NCBI GenBank assembly: GCA_947494435.1
Contig: CANLUY010000001.1
Coordinates: 1,540,001 to 1,604,000, forward strand
DNA from: an uncultured Litoreibacter sp.
GTDB taxonomy: Bacteria > Pseudomonadota > Alphaproteobacteria > Rhodobacterales > Rhodobacteraceae
Direction of reading: 5' to 3'
DNA length: 64,000 nt
The notes below the pieces were generated by a model. It did no database searches. It was not told the origin of the DNA and was given only the letters and a program-made list of their open reading frames with translations. Positions 44,865-53,937 of the stretch are shown here, in pieces. Numbering within the stretch: position 1 is the stretch's first letter; each line of letters begins with the position of its first letter. A program made the position numbers and the translations under genes.

Positions 44865-45809
44865 TCAGGAGACAAACACGCTGGCAGGCGGGACATCTGT
44901 GATCTGGGAGGGATCGGTGACGATGATCTCTGGCCGGCCAGTGTCATTGTCTGGGAACATCTTTGTCGGGCCTGTCACATAAGCGTAGGAGCGGCGAGGT
45001 TCCTGTTCGCTATCGGGACGATACCGGGTGAGGATGAGGCGCATGATATCTTCGCCGCCGCCCATATTCCCGCCTGGGATAAAGAGCTGGTAGGGCTGTT
45101 TGAGACTGCCGGTGTTGAAAAGGACATGATCGCTGGCTGTTGGCGTGAAATCGCGGAGTTCCATGAAGACGGTGGTCTCTTCCCCCGCTTTGGCGATCTC
45201 AAGCAGGCGGTCATAATCAAGACGGGTGTTGTAGAGCGCTGCGTCGGGATGTGCCGTTTTGATGCGGCGGTAGTCGTCAATGATGCGCGCGCGCAGATCC
45301 CACCAGACACCTAGCGCGGGATAGTCGCGCATGATCGCGCCATTGTTGGCAAGCTGATCCCAGATGCCCGCCTTGGCAATCTGGGCGTCACGTTCGGCTG
45401 CGATATAGCGGGCGTGGAGGTCGGGGAACTGGGCATATCCGTATTTCTGGAAATACGGGGAGAAGCCTTCGCGGATCATGGTTTCCTGAAAATCTGAGCC
45501 GTCTTGCAACGTGATATAGGTCAACAGACGTCCGAAATTGCCGCGATATTTGGCGAGTGCTTGTTCCAATGGTTCTGTGCCGGGCAGGGTGATCGTGAGC
45601 GTGTCACCTGCCGCCATCAGCGCTTTGGCCCTGTCGGAAGCGGCGCGGCCCAGTGGGGTGACGGGTTTTGTGCCTGCATTCACCTCTTCTGTGTCGAGGG
45701 ACAGAATGCGCAGGCTTTCGCTTTGCGCGTCACCTTCATTGAGGAAGACGCGAACAGTATCGCCATCGACGACGCGGTCTACTTTAGCGCTGAATGATGT
45801 GCCGGACAT
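44865..45809 (-). CDS. Thermonuclease-like (SNase domain) protein with C-terminal extension
   Basis: This 314-residue protein has a staphylococcal nuclease-like OB-fold at about 5-165: DGDTVRVFL, ILSLDTEEV (acidic calcium site), LGRAASDRAKAL, YRGNFGRLLTYI with the catalytic arginine, and AGIWDQ. There is no signal peptide, unlike secreted nucleases. The extra 150 residues (about 166-314) after the domain have a beta-rich pattern and no family that I recognise. It probably cleaves nucleic acid, in the cytoplasm if the lack of a signal is real. Confidence 0.8.
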   Translation of the reverse strand: MSGTSFSAKVDRVVDGDTVRVFLNEGDAQSESLRILSLDTEEVNAGTKPVTPLGRAASDRAKALMAAGDTLTITLPGTEPLEQALAKYRGNFGRLLTYITLQDGSDFQETMIREGFSPYFQKYGYAQFPDLHARYIAAERDAQIAKAGIWDQLANNGAIMRDYPALGVWWDLRARIIDDYRRIKTAHPDAALYNTRLDYDRLLEIAKAGEETTVFMELRDFTPTASDHVLFNTGSLKQPYQLFIPGGNMGGGEDIMRLILTRYRPDSEQEPRRSYAYVTGPTKMFPDNDTGRPEIIVTDPSQITDVPPASVFVS

Positions 45810-45961
45810 GATAAAATCTCCTGAAAATTATGAAATGCTGCAAATATGCGCGTGCAGTGTAACACAAGGATGACCTGCTCGCTCAATTTGCGACAATTCG
45901 CGGCTTGCTTTGAAGATGGTTGAGCGCAATATAGAGGCTGTTTTTGACGGGAGAGACGCGA

Positions 45962-46273
45962 ATGCGTGCACGTATTTATCAGCCAGCCAGAACCGCCATG
46001 TCTTCGGGACAGGCGAAAACCAAAGGTTGGGTTCTTGAATTCGTGAATGAAACGGGCCGCGATGTGGACCCGTTGATGGGGTGGACCTCTTCCAGCGATA
46101 CTCAGGCGCAGGTGCGCATGAGCTTTGACAGCAAAGAGGCGGCGCTGGATTACGCGAAAGACAAGGGCATTGATGCCGTTGTCACTGAGCCCAAGAAGCG
46201 CAAGCCGGTGATCCGCCCCGGCGGATATGGCGAGAATTTCGCGACCAACCGCCGGTCTGTCTGGACGCACTGA
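45962..46273 (+). CDS. ETC complex I subunit, NDUFS4-like
   Basis: This 103-residue protein matches the ETC complex I conserved region (NDUFS4, 18 kDa accessory subunit): ARIYQPARTAMSSGQAKTKGWVLEF, then DPLMGWTSSSDTQAQVRMSFDSKEAALDYA and the basic NFATNRRSVWTH end. It is an accessory subunit of NADH:quinone oxidoreductase that alphaproteobacteria share with mitochondria. It is encoded apart from the nuo operon. GGGAGAGACG precedes the ATG. Confidence 0.93.
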   Translation: MRARIYQPARTAMSSGQAKTKGWVLEFVNETGRDVDPLMGWTSSSDTQAQVRMSFDSKEAALDYAKDKGIDAVVTEPKKRKPVIRPGGYGENFATNRRSVWTH

Positions 46274-46391
46274 TCCTATATTTCTGTTGAAATGAGCGGC
46301 TGCGCCGCGCGTGACATCTTGCGTTGTTTGAGGGCTTTTCCTCAGTCACGCGGGCAAAATTTTAGCGTATTTCCGATAGAAAGACGCGGTA

Positions 46392-47348
46392 TCAGGTCCC
46401 GAAATAGCGGGCGAGGTGATAAAACAGCGGGGCTGCAAAAACCACGCTGTCCATCTGGTCCACGAAGCCGCCCTGACCCGGAATGAGGTGACCCCAGTTC
46501 TTCACACCGCGGTCGGCTTTGATGGCGGCAAGCACGAGCGAGCCGCCGACGCCGATCATATAGACTGTAAATGCGATGAGCGCGGCCTCCCATGGGGCGA
46601 AGGGGGAGATCCAGAACAGCAAGGTGCCGATGAGTGTGGCGAAGGCTGCACCGCATGCGACGCCTTCGCGGGTTTTGGGAGAGACCGATTTGGCGATGCG
46701 TTTTTTGCCGATGCGGCGGCCTGCGTAATATTCGGCCAGATCGCCGAGTTGAACGACGAGGACAAGGAAAGCGATCAGCAACACGGAGCGTCCGGTTGAC
46801 CCTTCCACATCGAGAGTCACGAGGGCAGGGACGTGGCTGACGCAGAACACGCAGATCATCAGGCCCCATTGGGTTTCCGATATGCGCGACAGGAAGTTGT
46901 TTCCGGCCCCGCGCAGGACCGACAGGATCGGTAGGATCAGGAAGGCGTAGACGGGGATGAAGATTGAGAACAGCGTGCTGTTGCCCCACCACACAAACAG
47001 GAATTGCAGTGGGAAGGCGAGGTAAAAGGCAGCAATCAAGGCCCAGTGATCGGCTTTGGTTTTGCGTGTCAGTGTGAGGAATTCGCGCAGAGCCGCGAAG
47101 CTGGCAAAGGCAAATAGGAGCGTCACCCCAGCCGGACCAATAAGCAGCGCGATGGAGAGCAGGAACACCATCGCCCACCACGAATGCAGGCGGGTGACGT
47201 AGGTCTCTACCGTGGGGTGTGCGCCTTTGGGCGAGAGGCGCAGGCGCAACAGCTCGCCACCGATGGTGGCCACGATCAGCAAGAAACACGCGGCCCCGAA
47301 GAGGACGAAAATCGAACTGGACGTGTCTGATGGCATGTCGGGGATCAT
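46392..47348 (-). CDS. cdsA: Phosphatidate cytidylyltransferase
   Basis: This 318-residue inner membrane enzyme has about eight helices. Its C-terminal signature (VKNWGHLIPGQGGFVDQMDS, about 280-299) corresponds to the CDS family motif. It makes CDP-diacylglycerol from phosphatidate and CTP. It is coupled by an ATGA overlap to plsC upstream, so the two consecutive phospholipid synthesis steps are co-expressed. This branch is longer than E. coli CdsA-like short forms and lacks a nearby undecaprenyl synthase gene. Confidence 0.88.
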   Translation of the reverse strand: MIPDMPSDTSSSIFVLFGAACFLLIVATIGGELLRLRLSPKGAHPTVETYVTRLHSWWAMVFLLSIALLIGPAGVTLLFAFASFAALREFLTLTRKTKADHWALIAAFYLAFPLQFLFVWWGNSTLFSIFIPVYAFLILPILSVLRGAGNNFLSRISETQWGLMICVFCVSHVPALVTLDVEGSTGRSVLLIAFLVLVVQLGDLAEYYAGRRIGKKRIAKSVSPKTREGVACGAAFATLIGTLLFWISPFAPWEAALIAFTVYMIGVGGSLVLAAIKADRGVKNWGHLIPGQGGFVDQMDSVVFAAPLFYHLARYFGT

Positions 47349-47986
47349 GATCCACCCTCCTGCTGAGGTTGCAGGGCTTTGAGCGCGTCCGAGGTCCGGG
47401 TCAGGAAGCCGTCTTTGGTCTCGTCTTTTTCGACGTGGAGCGGGTCACCGAAGATGACGGTGCAGCCAAGGGGGACGGGGATCACCTCGCCCGAGGGCAT
47501 GACGGAGTTGATGTTGTCGATCCAGGTGGGGACGAGATCAATATGAGGGCGGTTTGAAGCGATGTTATAAAGGCCAGCTTTGAAGGGCATCAGGGGATCA
47601 TCGGTGCGGTTGCGGCCGCCTTCGGGGAAGATGATGATGGACGACCCTTCATCGAGGGCTGCGATGATCTTGGCGATGGGGTCTTCGGTTTGATGCTCGG
47701 AACGGCGGTCGATGAGGACGGCGCGGAACACTTCAGGTCCAACAAAGGCGCGGAGTTTGTTTTTGAGCCAGTAATCGGCAGCGGCGACGGGGCGGGTGAC
47801 GCGTCTGAGTGCGGGTGGCAGGACGGTCCAGACAATGGGGAGGTCGGCGTTGGACGTGTGGTTGGCGAAGTAAATGCGCTGGCGGTTCACGGGCTCGATG
47901 CCGCGCCAGTCGGCACGGGCGGCGGTGATGAACTGCGCGAACAGGGCGAGGCATTGGCCTACGATATTGGCGGCGATACGGCGCAT
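47345..47986 (-). CDS. plsC: 1-acyl-sn-glycerol-3-phosphate acyltransferase
   Basis: This 213-residue acyltransferase has the catalytic HX4D motif in NHTSNAD (about 42-48) and the substrate-binding FPEGGRN (about 120-126). It acylates lysophosphatidate to phosphatidate, the substrate for CdsA encoded immediately downstream (ATGA overlap at 47345-47348). Confidence 0.9.
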   Translation of the reverse strand: MRRIAANIVGQCLALFAQFITAARADWRGIEPVNRQRIYFANHTSNADLPIVWTVLPPALRRVTRPVAAADYWLKNKLRAFVGPEVFRAVLIDRRSEHQTEDPIAKIIAALDEGSSIIIFPEGGRNRTDDPLMPFKAGLYNIASNRPHIDLVPTWIDNINSVMPSGEVIPVPLGCTVIFGDPLHVEKDETKDGFLTRTSDALKALQPQQEGGS

Positions 47987-48052
47987 GCGGTCTTCTTTGT
48001 GTTTGGTTGCGGATCAGGGTGGCTGTGTCGCGTTTGTTTTTCAAGCAAAACC

Positions 48053-48078
48053 GCGCCCCGGCTGTGACACCGAGGCGC
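48053..48078 (-). terminator. Possible terminator downstream of yiaAB
   Basis: On the minus strand, GCGCCTCGG and CCGGGGCGC make a nine-base-pair stem with one mismatch around an eight-base loop, followed by GGTTTTG. It lies between the YiaAB gene and plsC. Confidence 0.5.
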
Positions 48079-48136
48079 GAAACGCTGCTCATGTTGGGGG
48101 AGGGACAGGCGAGCAGCGCTGGTCCTTGGTTGGGGT

Positions 48137-48427
48137 TTATGCGGCTTTGTCGGTGGCCACGTAATCCTCAAGCAGTTTCTCGTTGCGGGCCTGCTCGATC
48201 CGCTGGATGCGGTCGGAGGCGATCCGCTCGTCGAAGCGGTATTTCACGAAGTTGATCAGGCTGACGCAGAGCATCAGGACGGCGATGGCCCAGTATCCCT
48301 TTGTAGCAAGCGGCACGTCGGGTGACATGTAAAGTGAGAGGGCAAGCATGCCCAAGGCCACGATGGAGCCAGCCAGATTAACCAGCATAATCAGAGCGTT
48401 GTCGTTTTTTGTATCTGTTCCAAACAT
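48137..48427 (-). CDS. YiaAB two-helix domain membrane protein
   Basis: This 96-residue inner membrane protein has two transmembrane helices (about 12-34 and 44-64) in the YiaA/YiaB arrangement. A basic, probably helical cytoplasmic tail (FDERIASDRIQRIEQAR) follows. GGAAGG precedes the ATG. It lies 37 bases downstream of pspA and in the same orientation, so it is likely in the TetR-controlled unit and works with PspA at the membrane. The biochemical role is unknown. Confidence 0.85.
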   Translation of the reverse strand: MFGTDTKNDNALIMLVNLAGSIVALGMLALSLYMSPDVPLATKGYWAIAVLMLCVSLINFVKYRFDERIASDRIQRIEQARNEKLLEDYVATDKAA

Positions 48428-48464
48428 GTGAATAGTCCTTCCGAGTTGGTGTTTTTAGGGTTGA

Positions 48465-49142
48465 TTACTTTTTGGATTTCAAGCGCTTCAAGACATCGGC
48501 GCCGGTGGTGCGGGTTGCATCGCCATAGCCTGCATCTGACATGCGGTCGGCGAGGGTTTCATGGCTGAGGCCACGATCTATATCGCTGAGGATTTGAGCT
48601 TGCTCGAAGGGATCCTCGCGGCCCATGACTTGGGCGATTAGCTCTTCCGCTTCTTGGACGGCGGAGCCCGATTTGATCGTCGTATTCAACCTTGATTGAA
48701 TGTTTTGCTCATGACGGACCGCGCGGGCCGATATCAGACCTTGTTTGAGGTCGACAATCTGGCGATGGCCGGTTTCGACTGAATGGCGCAGCTGCACGAT
48801 GCGTTGATCCAGACGGGCGACGGTTTGCTGTCGGCCTTCAAGTTCATTTTCGAGCGCGGCGATGGCATTCGCAGCCTCTGCTGCCATGACGTCATTGTCA
48901 TCTTTCAAAGCGGCCTCGGCGCGTTTGACGAGGTCACCGATGCGCGTTTCGACACCTTGGACCTGTTTGATCTCAGCGCGGTGGCGCTGGATCAGGGAGG
49001 CGAGGGTGCCTTTGGCGGCTTGCAGCGAGGCTGTGGCTTCGCGGATTTTCTGTTCGATCAACTCGATCGCATATGTATCGCGCACCCGCTCTTCAGCGCG
49101 GGCATTCGCGCCAACCATCAGAGTTCTCAGTGTTCCAAACAT
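48465..49142 (-). CDS. pspA: PspA/IM30 family protein
   Basis: This 225-residue coiled-coil protein starts MFGTLRTLMVGANARAEERV and is heptad-rich to about residue 180, as in PspA/Vipp1/IM30 proteins. These assemble on stressed membranes and keep the proton gradient. GGAGA precedes the ATG at 49142. The classical pspF/pspBC partners are missing; instead it follows a TetR regulator, with three identical-type palindromes in the promoter and a YiaAB gene after it. Confidence 0.88.
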   Translation of the reverse strand: MFGTLRTLMVGANARAEERVRDTYAIELIEQKIREATASLQAAKGTLASLIQRHRAEIKQVQGVETRIGDLVKRAEAALKDDNDVMAAEAANAIAALENELEGRQQTVARLDQRIVQLRHSVETGHRQIVDLKQGLISARAVRHEQNIQSRLNTTIKSGSAVQEAEELIAQVMGREDPFEQAQILSDIDRGLSHETLADRMSDAGYGDATRTTGADVLKRLKSKK

Positions 49143-49167
49143 TGTCAGTCTCCAGTTTTGCGTTTCG

Positions 49168-49237
49168 TGAACGCTGTTCATGAATTGAACATACTGATTC
49201 CTGAACGCTGTTCAAGAAAAATATTGAACGATGTTCA
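49168..49237. promoter_or_regulatory. Three TetR operators upstream of pspA
   Basis: TGAAC-N3-GTTCA occurs at 49168-49180, 49202-49214 and 49225-49237, the first two with the same centre (GCT... reading TGAACGCTGTTCA). The spacing of 34 and 23 bases places sites on different helix faces. The last overlaps the tetR stop codon. The same pattern stands before tetR at 49859. Confidence 0.85.
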
Positions 49238-49843
49238 GAAAATTGGAGATTCAGAGGCTAAGTTACTGAGAATTAACGCAATCATTCTTTCCAATTGATC
49301 CGTTGGAACGGCGGAAATGCGCTTTTCGAGGCCCAAAAGGACGATTCCATGGATGGATGAGAACAATCCGCGAGTCATCAACATGATGTCTTCGCGACTC
49401 ATATCGGGGAAATTGCGCATCAGCGGTTTGGCGATGATCGACAAGAGCTGCTCCATCTCGGCCAAGTACCATTCAGGGACATCTTGGTCGGTCGACATTT
49501 CAAGATCAAACAGGGTGCGCCATGCGTGCGTGTTGTTGATCGCGAAGTCCAGATAGGCATGTGCCATGCGGATCAAGGTTTCGACCGCGTCTTCGCTGGG
49601 GTTGGCATTCACAGCCTCGATCACATGTGTGCCAAGGCGTTTGAAGGTGCGGCCATTCACAGCCATGACCAGATCGTTGAGGTCGCCAAATACATTGTAG
49701 ATCGCGCCAACGGCACATCCGGCATCCTTTGCCAGATCGCGGGCGCGGATTTGATCAATCCCACCCTCCGTGATGCGTTTCTCACTGAGGTCAATCAGCT
49801 TCTTACGCAGCTCTTCGCGCTTTTTTTGGACTTTGCCCGCCAT
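49235..49843 (-). CDS. TetR-family transcriptional regulator of pspA-yiaAB
   Basis: This 202-residue repressor has an N-terminal helix-turn-helix (IRARDLAKDAGCAVGAIYNVFGDLNDLV, about 33-60) and a C-terminal ligand domain (about 85-200). It is upstream of pspA on the same strand. Operator-like palindromes of one type sit both before its own ATG (49859-49871) and before pspA, which points to autoregulation plus control of pspA. The ligand is unknown, perhaps a lipid or membrane-active compound. Confidence 0.88.
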   Translation of the reverse strand: MAGKVQKKREELRKKLIDLSEKRITEGGIDQIRARDLAKDAGCAVGAIYNVFGDLNDLVMAVNGRTFKRLGTHVIEAVNANPSEDAVETLIRMAHAYLDFAINNTHAWRTLFDLEMSTDQDVPEWYLAEMEQLLSIIAKPLMRNFPDMSREDIMLMTRGLFSSIHGIVLLGLEKRISAVPTDQLERMIALILSNLASESPIF

Positions 49844-49858
49844 TGCGGCCTCATTTTC

Positions 49859-49871
49859 TGAACTGCGTTCA
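49859..49871. promoter_or_regulatory. TetR operator upstream of tetR
   Basis: TGAACTGCGTTCA is the same TGAAC-N3-GTTCA palindrome as the three sites upstream of pspA. It lies 16 bases upstream of the tetR ATG, as expected for an autorepressor. Confidence 0.8.
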
Positions 49872-49942
49872 TGTTTAGGCGGGGGAGGATGAAAAGGAAA
49901 GGGTTGCGTTTGGCAGCTGGTCGCAGCAAAACCGTGGCACGC

Positions 49943-50019
49943 GGTCCCTTAGCTCAACTGGATAGAGCAACTGCCTTCTAAGCAGTAGGTTGCAGGTTCG
50001 AGTCCTGCAGGGATCGCCA
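49943..50019 (+). tRNA. tRNA-Arg (anticodon TCT)
   Basis: A full cloverleaf can be drawn. The acceptor stem is GGTCCCT/AGGGATC with one G-T pair, and the D arm is AGCTCAACTGGATAGAGC. The anticodon stem is ACTGC/GCAGT with loop CTTCTAA and anticodon TCT. The T arm is GCAGG-TTCGAGT-CCTGC. The discriminator G is followed by an encoded CCA. It reads AGA codons. No integrated element follows it, although tRNA genes are frequent insertion sites. Confidence 0.96.
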
Positions 50020-50020
50020 G

Positions 50021-50605
50021 TCAGTCCGGTTTTGCTAGTTTACGTCGTCTGAATATGACTGCGATGGCTGTGAGGGCGGCACCGCTGAGTTCGAGCCAGT
50101 CTGCCGCAAAGAACGGACCTAGTCTTGTTTGTATCGCTGCGCTGATCGCGCCTAGGTTGATTGCCTCAAGCGCGGTCATGCTTAGGGCAAGCATGGTGCC
50201 GAAGATCAGAAGTAAGTTGCTGAGCAGGTTTTTGCGGAAGATGAGCAGGAAGCTCAATGTGGCGATGGCTGCGATGACAAGGGCTATGACCAGCAAACTG
50301 GATTTGGCGAGGTCTTTTGCGCCGTACCAGCCTTGGGCCTTTGCCAAGCACTTCCCGAATGTCCAGACGAAAGCATGAAGATCGAGCGGGGTGTTGATGG
50401 CCTGAAAAGTCATCAGCAGACCGCAGGTGATCCAAAGCGCGCGTTCGCGGCCTGACAATTGGCGGGTGATGCGGAAGAGGAGGAGGGCGCTCAGCGCGTA
50501 TGCGGCCACCATGAGAGTGCCGCTGAGCCAAGGATCGCCCCAGATTTTTGCCCATCCGTCATATCCGCACTGGGCGGCTTCCCATATGACTGACTGCTGG
50601 TCCAT
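50021..50605 (-). CDS. Hypothetical membrane protein
   Basis: This 194-residue protein has five hydrophobic segments (about 28-48, 56-76, 98-120, 128-150 and 165-185). No family is recognised. It ends one base after the tRNA gene, on the opposite strand, and stands downstream of irr. Confidence 0.65.
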   Translation of the reverse strand: MDQQSVIWEAAQCGYDGWAKIWGDPWLSGTLMVAAYALSALLLFRITRQLSGRERALWITCGLLMTFQAINTPLDLHAFVWTFGKCLAKAQGWYGAKDLAKSSLLVIALVIAAIATLSFLLIFRKNLLSNLLLIFGTMLALSMTALEAINLGAISAAIQTRLGPFFAADWLELSGAALTAIAVIFRRRKLAKPD

Positions 50606-50635
50606 GGGCGGGCTCTTGTCGTTGCTGGACGGTGT

Positions 50636-51052
50636 TTAGGTCTTGCGCAACCGGATCACGACATCGACTTTTGCGATCTCGGTTCCTTCGGGCGCGTCGG
50701 GAAGACCTGCGATTTTCAGCTCTTCTTTCGGCGCGTCGGTCAGTTGCCTGTCATCTTCCCAGAAGAAATGCGGGTGGTCATCGGTCCGCGTGTCGAAATA
50801 GGATTTCGTTCCGTCGACCATGACTTCGCGGATCAGGCCTGCGTCACAGAACGCGCGCAGCGTGTTATAGACCGTCGCGAGGGAGACCGTTTCTTTGCAG
50901 GTGTCTGTCGCGGCATGCAGGCTTTCCGCCGTGACGTGGCGGTTTTGACCGTCGCCCACCAGCAGTTCGGCCAGTGCGAGACGTTGACGGGTTGGGCGCA
51001 ATCCGGCGCCTGCCAGCCATTCAGTACTGCGTTTCATCGTCTCGGTGGTCAT
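50636..51052 (-). CDS. irr: Iron response regulator Irr (Fur superfamily)
   Basis: This 138-residue Fur-family regulator has a winged helix ([16 protein letters not shown], then [21 protein letters not shown]) and [11 protein letters not shown] in the metal/heme region. The HPH pattern is as in Irr proteins of alphaproteobacteria, which sense iron through heme status. The start at ATG 51052 is favoured; the frame extends upstream into the promoter. It diverges from fabA with 162 bases between them, a pairing common in this group. Confidence 0.87.
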   Translation of the reverse strand: MTTETMKRSTEWLAGAGLRPTRQRLALAELLVGDGQNRHVTAESLHAATDTCKETVSLATVYNTLRAFCDAGLIREVMVDGTKSYFDTRTDDHPHFFWEDDRQLTDAPKEELKIAGLPDAPEGTEIAKVDVVIRLRKT

Positions 51053-51214
51053 TTGGGTCCGGTCCTTACGTGCCTGCACTCCCAATATAGGGTGCATCCC
51101 CCTCATGTTTCAAATGAAAACCAAGCATGTGACACTTGGCGCGGCCTTGCAGTGACACAAATCCCAGTGCTAGATGCTCATGAGCAGAACATACGATATA
51201 TAGGGGCGGGACAA

Positions 51215-51724
51215 ATGTCCGATTATCCAACGAGCTTTGACAAAGACGATTTGCTGAAATGCGCACGTGGGGAGCTGTTTGGCGAAGGCAACGCCCAACT
51301 TCCAGAGCCGCCCATGCTGATGATGGACCGGATCACGGAGATTTCCGGCGATGGCGGCGCGCATGGCAAAGGTCATGTGCTGGCAGAGTTCGATATCACG
51401 CCGGACCTGTGGTTCTTTGACTGTCACTTCCCCGGAAACCCGATCATGCCCGGCTGTCTCGGCCTTGATGGTTTGTGGCAATTGACTGGTTTCAACCTTG
51501 GCTGGCGCGGCTGGACCGGCCGTGGCTATGCGCTTGGTGTGGGCGAAGTGAAGCTGAAAGGCATGGTGCGGCCCGACCGCAAAATGCTGACCTATAAGAT
51601 TGATTTTACCAAAGCCATTCAAACGCGCCGCCTGACGATGGGTGTCGCAGATGGTATTGTCGAGGCCGATGGCGAAGTGATCTACGAGGTCAAAGACATG
51701 AAGGTCGCGCTCAGCGAGAGTTAG
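51215..51724 (+). CDS. fabA: 3-hydroxydecanoyl-ACP dehydratase/isomerase
   Basis: This 169-residue hot-dog-fold enzyme makes the cis-3 double bond for unsaturated fatty acids. The catalytic histidine is in [12 protein letters not shown] and the aspartate is in GLDGLWQ, as in FabA. GGGGCGGGA precedes the ATG. FabB and FabI are encoded about 1 kb downstream on the same strand, with a minus-strand membrane gene inserted between. Confidence 0.95.
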   Translation: MSDYPTSFDKDDLLKCARGELFGEGNAQLPEPPMLMMDRITEISGDGGAHGKGHVLAEFDITPDLWFFDCHFPGNPIMPGCLGLDGLWQLTGFNLGWRGWTGRGYALGVGEVKLKGMVRPDRKMLTYKIDFTKAIQTRRLTMGVADGIVEADGEVIYEVKDMKVALSES

Positions 51725-51816
51725 GTCTCAGCGGAAAAAATTTCCTGATTTTCGGGTTAGTTGCGCGCATGCCGATCTTTGATCGTCGGCGTGAGCCGGC
51801 GCTTTTCGGCAAGTCT

Positions 51817-52485
51817 CTATGAGGCCAACGCTTTGCTGAGATGGCGTTGTATGACGTCGAAATCGCCAAAATCCGCCTCTAATCGACCAACCATCACATC
51901 GCGGTGCGTGCCTGTGACTGTCGATGCGCGCAGCACCGGCACGTCCCAGCTTTCGTTCTTATAGCTTTTGCGTTGGGCGACCACGCGCAGGTCGACCATA
52001 TCTTCGGTTCTGATTTTCATACCAAGCTGCAGAGGAACGGGATGATGCCGCAAGGAGAGGTAGCGGCTGTTGGCCTCAATCGTGACGCGGTTGAACCAAC
52101 ACAAGAAGGCAAAGACTGTGAGGCCCCCACCAATAATTGTCTTAAACAGGAACGGGATGATTGTATGGCTTGTCGCGGACAGGGACGGGTTGCCGGATCC
52201 AGTAAACCCTATGAGGATCACAAGGGTGCAAAACACAAAAAATGCTATGAAAACGGCGATGAAGACGTTCACTGTTTTGCGAAGGGGAACAGAGATTGAG
52301 ACCCCGCGACCCTCCTGCGTGACGGTGTATTTTTCGTCTAGTTCCGGAAGGTCCTGATCCGGGGGCAGCGTGCTGACGGTTTCGGCGTAGACCGTTCCGC
52401 AATATTTGCAGGACTTGCCGAAATTGCGCGGCACACCACAAGAGGCGCAGCGCGATGTCGTGTCGGTCTCAGAAGGTGATGGCAT
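51817..52485 (-). CDS. Zinc-ribbon membrane protein of unknown function
   Basis: This 222-residue protein has an N-terminal zinc ribbon (CASCGVPRNFGKSCKYCG, near 13-30, four cysteines). An acidic linker, two transmembrane helices (about 78-100 and 112-134) and a C-terminal domain with PH-like strands (MVDLRVVAQRKSY) follow. It lies between fabA and fabB on the opposite strand. The long open frame upstream to 53052 is a shadow of fabB. The function is unknown; the position next to lipid genes may be chance. Confidence 0.65.
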   Translation of the reverse strand: MPSPSETDTTSRCASCGVPRNFGKSCKYCGTVYAETVSTLPPDQDLPELDEKYTVTQEGRGVSISVPLRKTVNVFIAVFIAFFVFCTLVILIGFTGSGNPSLSATSHTIIPFLFKTIIGGGLTVFAFLCWFNRVTIEANSRYLSLRHHPVPLQLGMKIRTEDMVDLRVVAQRKSYKNESWDVPVLRASTVTGTHRDVMVGRLEADFGDFDVIQRHLSKALAS

Positions 52486-52704
52486 TGCACTCGCACAATT
52501 CAATACAGTTGCATCATCGTAGCAGCATAGGCCGAAACCGGAAGATATGTTTCTTTTGCAGGATCTTTTGGACCAAATCTGCGCAAATCGAGGGGTCGTT
52601 CTAAGGTGGCGATAGCGCCTGCTTGCACCTGCCGATCCGCTAACGACTTGCGCCGTGTTGCTGCACTGTCCTACACAGAACCCAAGCCACAATAGGAGCA
52701 CATC

Positions 52705-53934
52705 ATGCGCCGCGTCGTCGTTACAGGTTTGGGAATTGTCAGCCCCATCGGAAACACCGCTGAGGAGGTGACGGCCTCGCTCAAAGCGGGGACGTCCGGT
52801 GTCGAGGCCAGCCCGGAGATGGTGGAACACGGGTTCCGCAGCCAGATCGCTGGTACGCTGAAAATCGACATTAAGGAACATGTCGACAAGCGCCGCCTGC
52901 GGTTCATGGGGCCGGGTGCGGCCTACGCGCATATCGCGATGGAGCAGGCGATTGCCGATGCCGGGCTGGAAGAAAGCGACGTTGTGAACCCGCGCACAGG
53001 GTTGATTGCAGGCTCCGGCGGGCCATCGACTTCTGCCATGTTTGCGGCACATCAGTCTGTTTTGAAGACGGAAGCAACCAAGCGGATCGGACCTTTTGCG
53101 GTGCCGAAATGTATGGGCTCGACCATCTCCGCCAACCTCGCCACGGCTTACCAGATCAAAGGCATCAACTACTCAATCACCTCGGCCTGCTCGACCTCGC
53201 TCCACTGCATCGGTGCTGCATCAGAGCAGATCATGCTGGGTAAACAAGACGTCATGTTCGCAGGCGGCGGGGAGGAACTGGACTGGACACTCTCCTGCCT
53301 CTTCGACGCGATGGGCGCGATGTCTTCGAAGTATAACGATACGCCAACGAAAGCCTCTCGCGCCTTTGACGCAAACCGTGATGGCTTCGTCATCGCTGGC
53401 GGCGGCGGTATCGTGGTGCTGGAAAGCCTTGAGCACGCCCAAGCGCGCGGCGCGAAAATCTATGCAGAAGTCACCGGTTTTGGCGCCACATCAGACGGCG
53501 CCGACATGGTGGCCCCGTCCGGCGAAGGCGGCGAACGGGCGATGCGGTTGGCGATGGACACAATCCCCGAGGGGCGCAAGGTCAGCTACATTAACGCGCA
53601 TGGAACTTCGACGCCGGTTGGCGATGTCGGCGAGGTCGAGGCCGTGCGCCGCGTCTTCGGGCAAGGGACTACGCCGCCAATCAGTTCGACCAAGTCGATG
53701 ACTGGCCACTCTCAAGGCGCCACGGGCGCGCAGGAGGCGATTTATTGTCTTCTGATGCTAAAAAACGATTTCATCGCGCCCTCGATCAATGTCGAAACAC
53801 TCGACCCCGATCTGGATCCATCTGAAATCGCGACAGAGATGGTCGACACTGCAGGGCTTGATACGGTGATGACCAACTCATTCGGGTTTGGTGGCACCAA
53901 TGGCTCTATGCTGCTTTCCAAGTTTAAGGACTAA
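52705..53934 (+). CDS. fabB: 3-oxoacyl-ACP synthase I
   Basis: This 409-residue condensing enzyme elongates unsaturated acyl-ACP. The Cys-His-His triad is in SACSTSLH (about 163), [11 protein letters not shown] (about 298) and TGHSQGATG (about 333). GLGIVSPIG starts the protein as in FabB. ATG at 52705 is preceded by AATAGGAGCA. It is followed after three bases by fabI. Confidence 0.95.
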   Translation: MRRVVVTGLGIVSPIGNTAEEVTASLKAGTSGVEASPEMVEHGFRSQIAGTLKIDIKEHVDKRRLRFMGPGAAYAHIAMEQAIADAGLEESDVVNPRTGLIAGSGGPSTSAMFAAHQSVLKTEATKRIGPFAVPKCMGSTISANLATAYQIKGINYSITSACSTSLHCIGAASEQIMLGKQDVMFAGGGEELDWTLSCLFDAMGAMSSKYNDTPTKASRAFDANRDGFVIAGGGGIVVLESLEHAQARGAKIYAEVTGFGATSDGADMVAPSGEGGERAMRLAMDTIPEGRKVSYINAHGTSTPVGDVGEVEAVRRVFGQGTTPPISSTKSMTGHSQGATGAQEAIYCLLMLKNDFIAPSINVETLDPDLDPSEIATEMVDTAGLDTVMTNSFGFGGTNGSMLLSKFKD

Positions 53935-53937
53935 ACA

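Noticed and set aside
46342-47355. 337-codon minus-strand frame overlapping cdsA
   Set aside because: It is an Arg/Pro-rich alternate frame of the same strand; cdsA has the family motifs and coupling to plsC.
49943-50605. tRNA-Arg as attachment site of an integrated element
   Set aside because: No integrase or repeat of the tRNA 3' end was seen on either side; ordinary chromosomal genes continue.
51108-51119. TTTCA-AA-TGAAA inverted repeat upstream of irr as an iron-control box
   Set aside because: The arms are only five bases long and do not match the known Irr-type control element; it may be chance.
50744-51214. Upstream extension of fabA through irr
   Set aside because: The extension lies antisense to irr, and FabA proteins start at the ATG at 51215 with a ribosome-binding site.
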